From assembly GCA_016873995.1 (NCBI GenBank), contig VGVR01000011.1, positions 22,235 through 86,234 on the forward strand: a stretch of DNA of 64,000 nucleotides. The letters run 5' to 3'. A program made the position numbers and the translations under genes. Positions 32,873 through 41,924 of this stretch are shown piece after piece. The DNA comes from Gemmatimonadota bacterium (lineage in GTDB: Bacteria > Gemmatimonadota > Gemmatimonadetes > Longimicrobiales > Gaopeijiaceae). Each line of letters opens with the position of its first letter. Position 1 is the stretch's first letter. Below the pieces are notes generated by a model. That model saw only the letters and a list, made by a program, of their open reading frames with translations, did not search any database and was not told the DNA's origin.

Positions 32873-34527
32873 GGACGTTCAGGCCGCAGGAGCAGGTCGA
32901 TTTCGTGATCGTCGGCTCGGGCGCCGCCGGCGGCATCATGGCGAAGCAGCTCTCGACCGCAGGCTATTCGGTCGTAGTGCTCGAACGCGGCGGCTGGGGC
33001 AAGTTCGGCCACGAGCAGGACTACACGAAGGACGAGCTGCTCAACAGCAATCCGAGCCAGGCCGACATGCTGATGAGCGACCCGGTCCGGATGCCGAACA
33101 CGTTCCGTCGCACGGACCGGGACCGGACCGTGGCGGGCGTCCACTCCTATGGATGCTGCGTCGGTGGCGGCACCGTCACCTACGGGGGGAGCAGCTGGCG
33201 CCATCTCCCCTGGGAGTTCAACGAGGCGACCACGGTCGGCACGATCGCCGGCACGGGGCTGGCCGACTGGCCGATCACGTACGAGGAGCTGGAGCCCTAT
33301 TACACGCAGGCCGAGTGGGAGGTGGGCATCTCCGGGCTGCGCGTGGACTCGCCGTTCGTCGCACCGATGTCGCGCGAGTATCCCGTGCCGCCCGTGCCGC
33401 TCAAGTCGTCGGGCGCGCTGCTCAAGACGGGCGCGGCCCGGCTCGGACTCACCGTCGTGCCCGGCCCGCTGGCCATCATCACCGAGCCCTATCAAGGGCG
33501 CTCGGGGTGCGTCAACTGCGGCATGTGCTCGGACTTCGGCTGTCACGTGCGCGCCCGCTCGAGCTCGGCGGTCACCGTGCTTCCGATCGCATTGGAGACG
33601 GGACGCTGCGAGATCCGCGCGAACGCCTACGTGCACGAGATTCCCGTCGACGCCCAAGGGCGCGTGACGGGTGCGATCTACTTCAACGAGGCGAACGAGC
33701 AGGTCTTGCAGCGCGCGCGCGCCGTGGTGGTGTCGGCGAACGCGAGCGAGACCGCCCGGCTGCTCCTCATGTCGAAGTCGTCTCGGTTCCCCGACGGACT
33801 GGCCAACTCGAGCGGGCTCGTCGGGCGCTACCTCATGCTCGGCAACATCGCCAGCGCGAACGGGCTCTTCGAGCACCCGCTCAACGACTACAAGGGCGTG
33901 GTCTCGGGCGCTGCGGTCGTCGACTTCGTGCCCTCGGACGAGCGCCGCGGGTTCTACGGCGGTGGCCGCATGACATCCCGGGGCTACGCGACGCCCATCA
34001 GCCTCGGGCTGAGCGGGCTCGCGCCCGGGTCTCCCCGTTGGGGCGCAGGCTATAAGCAGGCGCTCCGGGAGCAGGCCCAGCACAAGATGACGATCACCTG
34101 CTTCACGACGCAGCTTCCGCTCGAGACCAACCGCGTCGACCTGGATCCCGACGTCAAGGACGCATGGGGGCTGCCCGCGATGCGCATCACTTCGCAGAGC
34201 CACCCCGACGACATGCGCAACCTGGAGTTCTTCCGGCAGAAGTCGATCGAGATCCTCGAGGCGGCCGGGGCCACCCAGGTCTGGGCGCCGCAGGCCGGCG
34301 ACAGCCGCGGCAGCGCTCACAATCGCGGCACCTGCCGCATGGGTAACGACCCGGCAGCCTCGGTGGTGAACCGCTACCATCGAGCCCACGACGTGCCGAA
34401 CCTCTTCGTCGTGGACGGGAGCAACCTCGTGACAGGCGGGCGTAACCACCCCACCATGACCATCCAGGCGCTCGCGTTCCGGGCTGCGGAGAACCTGGTG
34501 CGGGCGGCGCGAGCGGGAGAGGTGTAG
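32869..34527 (+). CDS. GMC-family FAD oxidoreductase, gluconate/sugar dehydrogenase large subunit type
   Basis: A 552-residue protein overlapping its small subunit by four bases. The FAD motif is VIVGSGAAGGIMAKQL at about residues 13-28. The C-terminal GMC signature is NLFVVDGSNLVTGGRNHPTMTIQALA, with the catalytic His in RGSAHNRGTCRMG. It also has a cysteine cluster Cys214-x2-Cys217-x2-Cys220-x4-Cys225 (CVNCGMCSDFGC), which in related FAD dehydrogenases hosts or resembles an iron-sulfur site. It has no signal of its own. It likely oxidises a sugar, sugar acid or alcohol in the periplasm and passes electrons to a cytochrome. Confidence 0.9.
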   Translation: MRTFRPQEQVDFVIVGSGAAGGIMAKQLSTAGYSVVVLERGGWGKFGHEQDYTKDELLNSNPSQADMLMSDPVRMPNTFRRTDRDRTVAGVHSYGCCVGGGTVTYGGSSWRHLPWEFNEATTVGTIAGTGLADWPITYEELEPYYTQAEWEVGISGLRVDSPFVAPMSREYPVPPVPLKSSGALLKTGAARLGLTVVPGPLAIITEPYQGRSGCVNCGMCSDFGCHVRARSSSAVTVLPIALETGRCEIRANAYVHEIPVDAQGRVTGAIYFNEANEQVLQRARAVVVSANASETARLLLMSKSSRFPDGLANSSGLVGRYLMLGNIASANGLFEHPLNDYKGVVSGAAVVDFVPSDERRGFYGGGRMTSRGYATPISLGLSGLAPGSPRWGAGYKQALREQAQHKMTITCFTTQLPLETNRVDLDPDVKDAWGLPAMRITSQSHPDDMRNLEFFRQKSIEILEAAGATQVWAPQAGDSRGSAHNRGTCRMGNDPAASVVNRYHRAHDVPNLFVVDGSNLVTGGRNHPTMTIQALAFRAAENLVRAARAGEV

Positions 34528-34561
34528 CGGTCGCCACCGCCCTAGCAGACACAGGACCAGG

Positions 34562-36175
34562 ATGAGACGACGCGACTTCATCGTCCGCGGTGCGGTCGCC
34601 GGCGGCGCGCTATCGATGCTCGACCTGCGCGCGCTGCTTGCCCAGCCAGCCCGTCGTGACGACTTCGAGTTCGATGCCCAGGAGCGGGAGCTGGCCTTCC
34701 GCGCGCTGGACGCCGCGCGCGCGGCCGGGGCGACCTACGCCGACGTGCGCGTGAACCGCAACCGCAGCCAGAGCGTGTCGACGCGCGAGCAGCAGATCAC
34801 GGGCATCTCGGACAACGAGACCATGGGCATGGGCGTCCGCGTCATCGCGGCCGGCTCGTGGGGCTTCGCAGCCACCAACGCGCTCACGAGCGACGAGGTG
34901 GCACGCGCGGCGAGGCAGGCCGTGGCGCAGGCGCGCGCGAACGCGCTCACGCAGCTCCGGCCGGTCGAGCTCGCGCCGGCCGAAGTCACCCCGAACGGGC
35001 AGTGGAGCAGCCCGATCGCCGTCGACCCCTTCGAGATCGCCATCGAGGACAAGGTGAGCGTTCTCTTCGGCGCCAATCGAGCGGCGCAGGGCGTGCGCGG
35101 TGCACGCTTCGTGTCGTCCTTCTTCTCGTTCCTGCGCGAGGACAAGTTCTTCGCGAACACGGAAGGAACGGTCACCAACCAGACCATCTACCGCACCACG
35201 CCGAGCGTGAGCGTGACGGCAGTGGCCTCGGACGGCTCCGACTTCCAGTCGCGCGAATCCACGGACCTGTCGCCCCGAGGCCTCGGTTGGGAATACGTCC
35301 TCGACTCGGACCTCGGAGGCAACGCCGAGCGATGGGCCGAGGAGGCCGTCGAGAAGCTCTCGGCGCGGCCGGTCACAGCGGGGCGGTACGATCTCGTGCT
35401 GCTGCCGACGAACCTGTGGCTCACGCTGCACGAGTCGATCGCGCATCCCACGGAGCTCGACCGCATTTTCGGCTTCGAGGCCAACTATGCGGGCACCAGC
35501 TTCATCTACCCACCTGCGGACTTCCTCGGCCGGTTTCGCTACGGACCCGAGATCATGAACATCCAGGGGGAGCGCAGCTCTCGGGGCGGCCTCTCCACCG
35601 TCGGCTACGACGACGAGGGCGTGCGCCCGCGCGACTACCTCATCGTGCGCGACGGCGTGCTCAACGATCTCCAGACCACGCGCGAGCAGGCGCCTTGGCT
35701 GTCCGACTGGTACGGGCAGAGCGGACAGGCAGTGCGCTCGCATGGCTGTTCCTATGCGCAGTCGTGGTCCGACGTCCAGTTCCAGCGCATGCCGAACGTC
35801 AACCTCCTCCCCCACCCCGACCGCGACGTCCCGCTCGACGAGCTCGTCGACGGTGTGGAAAACGGCATTCTCATCGACGGCAATAGTTCGTTCTCGATCG
35901 ATCAGCAGCGCTACAACGCACAGTTCAGCGGTCAGGTGTTCCGCGAGATTCGTAACGGCCGGGTCGGCGGCATGCTCAAGGACGTCGCGTATCAGCTGCG
36001 CACGCCGGAGTTCTGGAACTCCATGGACCTGATCGGCGGGCGGAGCACCTACTGGGTCGGAGGCGCCAACAACGACGGCAAGGGGCAGCCGTCCCAGATC
36101 AACGCGGTGAGTCACGGCTGCGTGCCGAGCCGCTTCCGGCAGGTGAACGTGATCAACACCGGCCGGGGCGCCTGA
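34562..36175 (+). CDS. tldD: TldD-family metalloprotease with Tat signal
   Basis: A 537-residue protein. The N-terminus MRRRDFIVRGAVAGGALSML is a twin-arginine signal, which E. coli TldD lacks. The TldD core has AGATYADVRVNRNRSQSVS (modulator domain) and the metalloprotease motif LHESIAHPTE with His290, Glu291 and His295 (HExxxH). The third metal ligand is probably the Cys in the C-terminal SHGCVPSRFR. It is followed after 1 bp by its TldE-type partner. TldD/TldE normally form a cytoplasmic heterodimer that degrades unfolded peptides and trims natural-product precursors; here the complex seems periplasmic. Confidence 0.9.
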   Translation: MRRRDFIVRGAVAGGALSMLDLRALLAQPARRDDFEFDAQERELAFRALDAARAAGATYADVRVNRNRSQSVSTREQQITGISDNETMGMGVRVIAAGSWGFAATNALTSDEVARAARQAVAQARANALTQLRPVELAPAEVTPNGQWSSPIAVDPFEIAIEDKVSVLFGANRAAQGVRGARFVSSFFSFLREDKFFANTEGTVTNQTIYRTTPSVSVTAVASDGSDFQSRESTDLSPRGLGWEYVLDSDLGGNAERWAEEAVEKLSARPVTAGRYDLVLLPTNLWLTLHESIAHPTELDRIFGFEANYAGTSFIYPPADFLGRFRYGPEIMNIQGERSSRGGLSTVGYDDEGVRPRDYLIVRDGVLNDLQTTREQAPWLSDWYGQSGQAVRSHGCSYAQSWSDVQFQRMPNVNLLPHPDRDVPLDELVDGVENGILIDGNSSFSIDQQRYNAQFSGQVFREIRNGRVGGMLKDVAYQLRTPEFWNSMDLIGGRSTYWVGGANNDGKGQPSQINAVSHGCVPSRFRQVNVINTGRGA

Positions 36176-36176
36176 C

Positions 36177-37520
36177 GTGGCCTACCTGTCGCGTGACGAG
36201 GCCCGAGCCCTCGCGGGGCGCGTGCTCGGCATGTCGCGGGCCGAGCAGGCGCGGGTGAACATCATCAGCGGGGCGACCGGCAATACGCGCTTCGCCGCCA
36301 ACCAGGTGAGCACCTCGGGAGACGTGACCGACACGTCCGTCACCATCACGAGCGCGTTCGGCCGCCGCGTCGCCTCCTCGACCACGAACATGCTCGACGA
36401 CGCTTCGCTTCGCACGGCCGTTCAGGTCAGCGAGCGGCTCGCACCGCTGGCGCCGGAGGACCCCGAGTACCCCGGCGAGCTCGGCGCCATGACCGTCCCC
36501 GAGCGCAACGCCGTGTTCGCCAGCACGGCCGAGCTGACCCCCGAGGCGCGGGCCCGCGCAGCGGCCGAGGTGACCACGCTCGCGGCGGCGCGCGGGCTGG
36601 TCGCCACCGGTTACGTCGAGCACCGCACGGGCTCGACCGCGGTCATGACCACGCGGGGCCAGTTCGCCTACCAGGCCTCGTCCAACGCGAACTTCTCGAC
36701 CACGGTGCGCACGCCCGAAGGAACCGGCTCCGGATGGGCCGGTGCCGGCTTGTTCGACTGGAACGAACTGAACGCGCGCGAAATCGCCGAGCGGGCGATC
36801 GAGAAGGCGGAGCTCTCCCGAGGGGCGCGCGACGTCGAGCCCGGTCGCTGGGTGACGATCCTGGAGCCCACCGCGGTGGCGAACATGGTCGGGCTCATGA
36901 CCGGGAGCCTCGGCGCGCGGTCGGCGGACGAGGGGCGGTCGTACTTCTCCCGCCCTGGAGGAGGCAACCGCATCGGCGAGCGCTTCCTCGACGGGCGCGT
37001 GACGATCTGGTCCGACCCCACGGATCCGCGCGTCCTCTCGACCCCCTTCTCCGGCCAAGGACTCCCCAACCGGCGTCAGGTCTGGGTCGAGAACGGCGTG
37101 CTCAGGTCGCTCACGTACGATCGCTTCTGGGCGCAGCGCCAGAACCGCGAGCCCACCGGCTTCGTGAACGGCTACTACATGGAGGGCGGCAACGCGACGC
37201 TCGACGACATGATCCGCTCCACCGAGCGCGGCTTGCTGCTCACGCGCCTCTGGTACATCCGCAGCGTCGACCCGCGCACCATCCTGTTCACGGGCCTCAC
37301 CCGGGACGGGACGTTCATGATCGAAAACGGGCGCATCGCCTATCCCGTGAAGAACCTGCGCTGGAACGAGTCTCCGGTGTTCATGCTCAACAACATCGAG
37401 ATGATGGGACGCCCCGTGCGCGTCAGCCCATCCGAGTCGAGCGAGGTCTCTGCCGCGGTCGTGGTGCCGCCACTCAAGGTGCGCGACTTCACCTTCACTT
37501 CCGTATCCGACGCGGTGTGA
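36177..37520 (+). CDS. tldE: TldE/PmbA-family partner of TldD
   Basis: A 447-residue protein starting at GTG 36177, 1 bp after tldD. It shows the PmbA modulator domain (ARVNIISGATGNTRFAANQVST; VTITSAFGRRVASSTTN) and the C-terminal barrel segment (RWVTILEPTAVANMVGLM; NRRQVWVENGVLRSLTYDRFWA). There is no HExxxH, as expected for the non-catalytic TldE subunit, and no signal peptide. If TldD is Tat-exported, this partner would have to travel with it. The next gene starts at or near its stop. Confidence 0.88.
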   Translation: MAYLSRDEARALAGRVLGMSRAEQARVNIISGATGNTRFAANQVSTSGDVTDTSVTITSAFGRRVASSTTNMLDDASLRTAVQVSERLAPLAPEDPEYPGELGAMTVPERNAVFASTAELTPEARARAAAEVTTLAAARGLVATGYVEHRTGSTAVMTTRGQFAYQASSNANFSTTVRTPEGTGSGWAGAGLFDWNELNAREIAERAIEKAELSRGARDVEPGRWVTILEPTAVANMVGLMTGSLGARSADEGRSYFSRPGGGNRIGERFLDGRVTIWSDPTDPRVLSTPFSGQGLPNRRQVWVENGVLRSLTYDRFWAQRQNREPTGFVNGYYMEGGNATLDDMIRSTERGLLLTRLWYIRSVDPRTILFTGLTRDGTFMIENGRIAYPVKNLRWNESPVFMLNNIEMMGRPVRVSPSESSEVSAAVVVPPLKVRDFTFTSVSDAV

Positions 37521-37531
37521 GAGCGCGTACC

Positions 37532-38764
37532 ATGCGCGGGAGGATCCCGTTCGTGGTGAGAGCAATCGTCATCGGCACCGCGGCCGCCGCGTGTGTGGCC
37601 GCCGGCGCACCCACGTCCGCGCAGGAGCCGCGACCTCGGTGGGACGGCGTGCCGCCGATCCGCTTGAGTGAAGGCGAGCTGCGTCTCCACACCGCGGACG
37701 AGCCCGACATCGTCGTGCGGGTGCTCACCACACAGCTCTCGCACCCCTGGAGCCTCGCGTTCCTTCCCGGTGGCGAGCTGCTCGTGACCGAGCGGGCAGG
37801 CCGCCTGCGCGTGATCCGCGATGGCGTGCTCGACCCCACGCCCATCGCGGGCGTACCGGAGGTGAGCCAGGCGGGCACGTTCACTGGGCTGCTCGAGGTG
37901 GCGCTCCATCCCCGTTTCGTGGAGAACCGCCAGCTCTATCTGACGTATCGGACTCCCGGCCCAGATGCTCGCGTGGCGCTCGCCCGCGCGCGCTTCGACG
38001 GCCGAGCGCTCACCGATTTCCGCGTGCTCTTCCAGTCCGAGGGCGATCCGTTCACGACCTCGTCCGGCTCTCGTCTGCTCTTCGCGCCCGACGGTACGCT
38101 CTTCATGCCCGTCGGCGGCGCACCCAACGCGGGGGACAACGGCGCGAGAGCCCAGGACCCGACTACCCACTCCGGCAAGATCCTCCGCCTCCGCGACGAC
38201 GGGACAGCACCCGCGGACAACCCGTTCGTCGGGGAGCGCGCCTACCTCCCGGAGATCTTCTCGCTCGGGCATCGCAACCCGATGGGGCTCGCGCTCCATC
38301 CGGTGACCGGCGAGCTGTGGGCCGTCGAGCATGGGGCGCAGGGCGGCGACGAGGTCAACGTCGTGCAGGCCGGGCGCAACTACGGGTGGCCGTTGGTATC
38401 GCTCGGACGTGAGTACGCCGGCGCGCGCATCTCCGACAGGTGGTGGCGCGAGGGGATGGAGCCGCCGACCATCGCCTGGCTCCCCTCGATCGCTCCGTCT
38501 GGCCTGATGTTCTACACGGGCGACCGATTTCCCGGCTGGACCGGCGACCTGTTCGTCGGCGCGATGATGGTGGGGCGCGTCGAGCGCACGGGACACATCG
38601 AGCGCGTGGTGCTGAACGACCGCGGCGAGGAAATCGGCCGTGAGGCCATCCTCTCGGAGCTCCGGCAGCGCATCCGCGACGTCCGCCAGGGCCCGGATGG
38701 CCTCATCTATGTGCTCACCGACGAGGACGAGGGGGCCCTGCTCCGCATCGAGCCCGGACGCTGA
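37532..38764 (+). CDS. PQQ-dependent soluble aldose dehydrogenase (sGDH/YliI type)
   Basis: A 410-residue protein. ATG 37532 is chosen; GTG 37517, overlapping the tldE stop, would add five residues. The signal peptide ends PTSAQ. This is the six-bladed sGDH fold: LSHPWSLAFLPGGELLVTERAGRLRV, then TFTGLLEVALHPRF, HSGKILRLRDDG, GHRNPMGLALHP and EHGAQGGDEVN. His-Arg-Asn and the GDEVN loop are PQQ/calcium-site segments. It oxidises aldoses in the periplasm; the cofactor is probably PQQ, which must come from genes elsewhere. It ends the tldD-tldE transcription unit or begins its own. Confidence 0.88.
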   Translation: MRGRIPFVVRAIVIGTAAAACVAAGAPTSAQEPRPRWDGVPPIRLSEGELRLHTADEPDIVVRVLTTQLSHPWSLAFLPGGELLVTERAGRLRVIRDGVLDPTPIAGVPEVSQAGTFTGLLEVALHPRFVENRQLYLTYRTPGPDARVALARARFDGRALTDFRVLFQSEGDPFTTSSGSRLLFAPDGTLFMPVGGAPNAGDNGARAQDPTTHSGKILRLRDDGTAPADNPFVGERAYLPEIFSLGHRNPMGLALHPVTGELWAVEHGAQGGDEVNVVQAGRNYGWPLVSLGREYAGARISDRWWREGMEPPTIAWLPSIAPSGLMFYTGDRFPGWTGDLFVGAMMVGRVERTGHIERVVLNDRGEEIGREAILSELRQRIRDVRQGPDGLIYVLTDEDEGALLRIEPGR

Positions 38765-38881
38765 GGGAGCGGTTGGGTGACGAGGCCTGGCACCTCGAGC
38801 CGTTGCGGTCGGTCGCCCGGCACCTTCACTTACCGCCTCATCGGATTTCCCCTAGCTCGAGCGCAGCCGAGGAGACGGACC

Positions 38882-40336
38882 ATGACGGCACCGGGACCCC
38901 ACATGCCCACCCCCGACCGCGACGAAAGCCGGAGGCGGTTCTTCAAGTTCCTGGCCGCGAGCCCGCTCGCCGCTCTGGCCTATGCGTCGTTGCCCCATGG
39001 ATGGCTGGAGGAGCTGGCCGCCAAGGAGCCGGTGGATCCGTTCGTTCCGGGATCCTGGAGGGTGCCCGAGTGCGTGAGCTGCGGCGCGCCGATCCTGCCG
39101 CCGGCCGCGGCCCCCGCGAACGCGCACCTCAGCCTGCCGACGCGTCAGCAGGCGCCGCAGCAGATCCCACCGCAGAACGCGCAGGAGGAGCAGCTCACGG
39201 GCTCGCTGATCGCCTCCCCCGAGGACGCCGTGAACGTGTGGGACTTCGAGCGGGTGACCCACGAGAACAACCTCGCCCAGCACTGGGACTACCTCCACAT
39301 GGGCGTGGAGGACTACGAGACGCGCAGAGCGAATCGTGAGGGATTCAATCGCCTCGCCCTACGCACCCGCAGGCTGTCCGCGGAACCGCCCAAGCGTCCC
39401 GACACCTCGATCGAGATTCTCGGCCAGCGGTTCAATTCGCCGCTCTTCCTCTGCCCGGTGGCCGCGCTGCAGGCGTACCACACACAAGGCGAGGCTGGCG
39501 CAGGACGAGCCGCACGGCGCCGCGGCATCCTACAGATCCAGTCGAATCAGAGCTCCATGTCGTACGAAGAGATCGCCGAAGCGCGGGGCGAGCCGCACTG
39601 GTTCCAGATCTACACCCAACCCGATTGGAACCGGAACAAGCGACTGATCGACCGCGTCGCCGCTGCAGGCTGCCCCACGCTCGTGTGGACCGTCGACCTC
39701 CTGGGCGGCAGCAACCGTGAGCTGGCGCGGCGCTCCGTCGTCGGGGAGGGCACGCAGGGCGCGCTCTGCCAGAACTGTCACAACCACCAGCAGGGGTACC
39801 AGCGCCCCATGAACCGGGACTCTGGACCTGCCGGTGAGCGCATCCCGTACACCTGGGACTGGGTCAGCCGGCTCAAGGACGCCAGCGACATGAACTTCGT
39901 CATCAAGGGCATCGTCACCGCCGAGGATGCCGAGATGGCGATCGAGCACGGCGCGGACGGAATCTTCGTGTCGAACCACGGTGGCCGGGCGGAGAACTCC
40001 CTGTGGGCCTCGATCGACTCGCTCCCCGAGGTCGTGGCTGCAGTACGCGGGCGCGTGCCGGTCATGATCGACAGCGGCGTGCGGCGCGGCACCGACGTCT
40101 TCAAGGCGCTCGCGCTCGGCGCCGACGCGGTGGGCATCGGCAGGCCGTACGTCTGGGGCCTCGGAGCGTTCGGCGAGGACGGCGTGGACCGCGTCATCCA
40201 GCTGATCATGGCCGAGCTCGGCATCGTCATGGGACAGACGCAGACCACGTCAGTGGCCGAGATCAATTCGCGGTTCGTCATGGAGCGGCCGAACCCGATC
40301 ATGATGCGTCACAACGAACTCGGATTCGGCCTGTGA
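38882..40336 (+). CDS. Tat-exported FMN-dependent alpha-hydroxyacid dehydrogenase
   Basis: A 484-residue protein with GAGGAG before the ATG. Residues 14-30 form a Tat signal (SRRRFFKFLAASPLAAL), rare for this family. Residues 170-484 form the FMN TIM barrel: SPLFLCPVAALQAYH, IQSNQSS, WFQIYTQ, VIKGIVTAEDAEMAIEHGADGI, active-site His366 in VSNHGGR, and VMIDSGVRRGTDVFKALALGADAVGIGRPY. It resembles lactate/mandelate dehydrogenases or lactate monooxygenase. Two oddities: an N-terminal CVSCG, and CQNCH (296-300) in the variable loop, a formal c-heme motif. The substrate is unassigned. Confidence 0.87.
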   Translation: MTAPGPHMPTPDRDESRRRFFKFLAASPLAALAYASLPHGWLEELAAKEPVDPFVPGSWRVPECVSCGAPILPPAAAPANAHLSLPTRQQAPQQIPPQNAQEEQLTGSLIASPEDAVNVWDFERVTHENNLAQHWDYLHMGVEDYETRRANREGFNRLALRTRRLSAEPPKRPDTSIEILGQRFNSPLFLCPVAALQAYHTQGEAGAGRAARRRGILQIQSNQSSMSYEEIAEARGEPHWFQIYTQPDWNRNKRLIDRVAAAGCPTLVWTVDLLGGSNRELARRSVVGEGTQGALCQNCHNHQQGYQRPMNRDSGPAGERIPYTWDWVSRLKDASDMNFVIKGIVTAEDAEMAIEHGADGIFVSNHGGRAENSLWASIDSLPEVVAAVRGRVPVMIDSGVRRGTDVFKALALGADAVGIGRPYVWGLGAFGEDGVDRVIQLIMAELGIVMGQTQTTSVAEINSRFVMERPNPIMMRHNELGFGL

Positions 40337-40347
40337 GGGTGTCCGCG

Positions 40348-40920
40348 ATGAGGTATTCGGTTCGTGGCACCTTCCGCGTTCTATCCGCTGCGATGCTCGC
40401 GACGGCGCTTGCCTCCGCCACCGAGGTCGGAGCGCAGCAGAGCACGTTCGACTTCACCGTGTCGGGCAACTCGACCGTCCGGAGCTGGACGTGCACGGTG
40501 AGGGGCGCCGCTCAGGTCACGACGGGCTCGGGTGCCGCGGTGCGGGGCTTCGACAGCGGGGTCGCCGGGGTCGCACTCACCGTTCGGGTGAACGACTTCC
40601 AGTGCCCCGAAGACGAGATGCGCCAGCACCTCCTCGAGGCGATGCGTGCCACCGAGTATCCGACCATCACGTTCCGGCTCGACAACTACCAGGCGAGCGC
40701 CCAGGGCGTGACGGCGAATGGCTCGCTCACCATCCAGGCCGCGACCAACCCGGTGAGCCTCCCGCTCACCGTGACTCCGGGCAGCTCAGGCGTGCAAATC
40801 GCCGGCGAGCTTCCGCTCGATATGACGGCTTATGGCGTGCAGCCGCCGGTCGTGATGCTCGGGCTGATGCGGGTACGCCCGCAGATCCGCATCCAGTTCA
40901 CGGGGACGGTGGGTCGGTAG
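40348..40920 (+). CDS. Secreted YceI-like lipocalin-fold protein
   Basis: A 190-residue protein with a signal peptide ending VGAQ. The body has YceI features: FDFTVSGNSTVRSWTCTVRG at the start, MRATEYPTITFRLDNYQ in the middle, GSLTIQAATNPVSLPLTV, and MTAYGVQPPVVMLGLMRVRPQIRIQF at the end. YceI proteins bind isoprenoid or other hydrophobic ligands in the periplasm. It lies 11 bp after the hydroxyacid dehydrogenase stop, so the two are probably co-transcribed. Its stop is 2 bp from the end of the convergent metallo-beta-lactamase-fold gene. Confidence 0.78.
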   Translation: MRYSVRGTFRVLSAAMLATALASATEVGAQQSTFDFTVSGNSTVRSWTCTVRGAAQVTTGSGAAVRGFDSGVAGVALTVRVNDFQCPEDEMRQHLLEAMRATEYPTITFRLDNYQASAQGVTANGSLTIQAATNPVSLPLTVTPGSSGVQIAGELPLDMTAYGVQPPVVMLGLMRVRPQIRIQFTGTVGR

Positions 40921-40922
40921 GC

Positions 40923-41816
40923 TCAGCGGGGCTGCGCAGCGGCCTCTCGCTCCTGCGCAGCCACCACGTCGCGGAAGAGCCCCTCGACCGCGTCGAGCTC
41001 GGCCACGTACCCCGCCGGATCGATGAACGGGTTCGGCGTCTGTCCGAGCCGGGCGTACTTGGCATTCATGCCGTACATCGCCGGATGCGAGGCCAGCGGG
41101 ATGTCCGGTTGGAGAGAGCGCAGCACGGCGAAGCCGCGCCGGTACTGGTCGGCGATCGTCGGATTCGTGGGGTTGTTGACGAACCGGAACCCCGGGTTGC
41201 TCCCCATGCTGCCGATGATCACCACGTCGTAGGACGGCCCACCTTCCTGAACCGTCAGCGTCCACGTCGTGCACCCCGGTGTGTGCCCCGGCGTGAGTCG
41301 AGCGACGAGCGTCGATCCGCCCAGCGTGACTTCGTCCCCGTCGCGCAGAACGCGATCGATCGGGTGGGGCTTATCGCCCGGCCGCATGCGCTCGAGCAGC
41401 GGGACGTCTTCCGCCATCGCCATGACGCGCGCACCGGTCAGCTGCTTCACCAGCGCATCGCCCTCCATGTGATCACCGTGCGCGTGGCTGCCGAGAATGA
41501 TCTCGATGTCCTCGAAATCGAAGCCGAGGTCTTCGACGGATCTCCGTAACGTCGGAACGGCGTTCTCGTAGTTCGTATTGATGAGGATGTGCCCCGCGGG
41601 CGTCGCGACCAGAAACGACGCGAGGCTCTCGGTCCCGACGTAGTAGAGGTTCCCGGCGATCTTGTGGGGCGGGAAGTAGGCGCGCTGCTGTTCCGAGGTG
41701 CCGACGTTGCGGCGGAACATCGCCTCCTGGCGCTCGAGGATCGGCGTCTGTGCCGCGGCCTCGAGCGAAGCGAGCACAGCCACCAGGCTCCCGAGCACGA
41801 ATCCTCTCGAACGCAT
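40923..41816 (-). CDS. Metallo-beta-lactamase-fold hydrolase, subclass B3-like
   Basis: A 297-residue protein with GGAG before the ATG and a signal ending AAAQ. Zinc ligands are present: His111, His113, Asp115 and His116 in SHAHGDHMEGD, His178 in PGHTPGCTTW, and His244 in LASHPAMYGM. The B3-type arrangement without the B1 cysteine, plus MAMAEDVPLLE, matches environmental B3 enzymes. It may hydrolyse beta-lactams, lactones or other esters; activity cannot be told from sequence. It is a single-gene unit. Confidence 0.87.
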   Translation of the reverse strand: MRSRGFVLGSLVAVLASLEAAAQTPILERQEAMFRRNVGTSEQQRAYFPPHKIAGNLYYVGTESLASFLVATPAGHILINTNYENAVPTLRRSVEDLGFDFEDIEIILGSHAHGDHMEGDALVKQLTGARVMAMAEDVPLLERMRPGDKPHPIDRVLRDGDEVTLGGSTLVARLTPGHTPGCTTWTLTVQEGGPSYDVVIIGSMGSNPGFRFVNNPTNPTIADQYRRGFAVLRSLQPDIPLASHPAMYGMNAKYARLGQTPNPFIDPAGYVAELDAVEGLFRDVVAAQEREAAAQPR

Positions 41817-41924
41817 CCGGCACTCCGAGGTTGGGTCTGCGGTGTCCAGCCGGTCTCTACCGTTGCCAGAGATAAATGATCCGACGCGGCTCTCGGCGCC
41901 CTCGGAGCCAGCTCGCGAAACGGC

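Noticed and set aside
32863..34581. A 572-codon minus-strand frame opposite the GMC oxidoreductase
   Set aside because: Composition is His/Arg/Val-rich without motifs; the plus strand encodes a full GMC enzyme.
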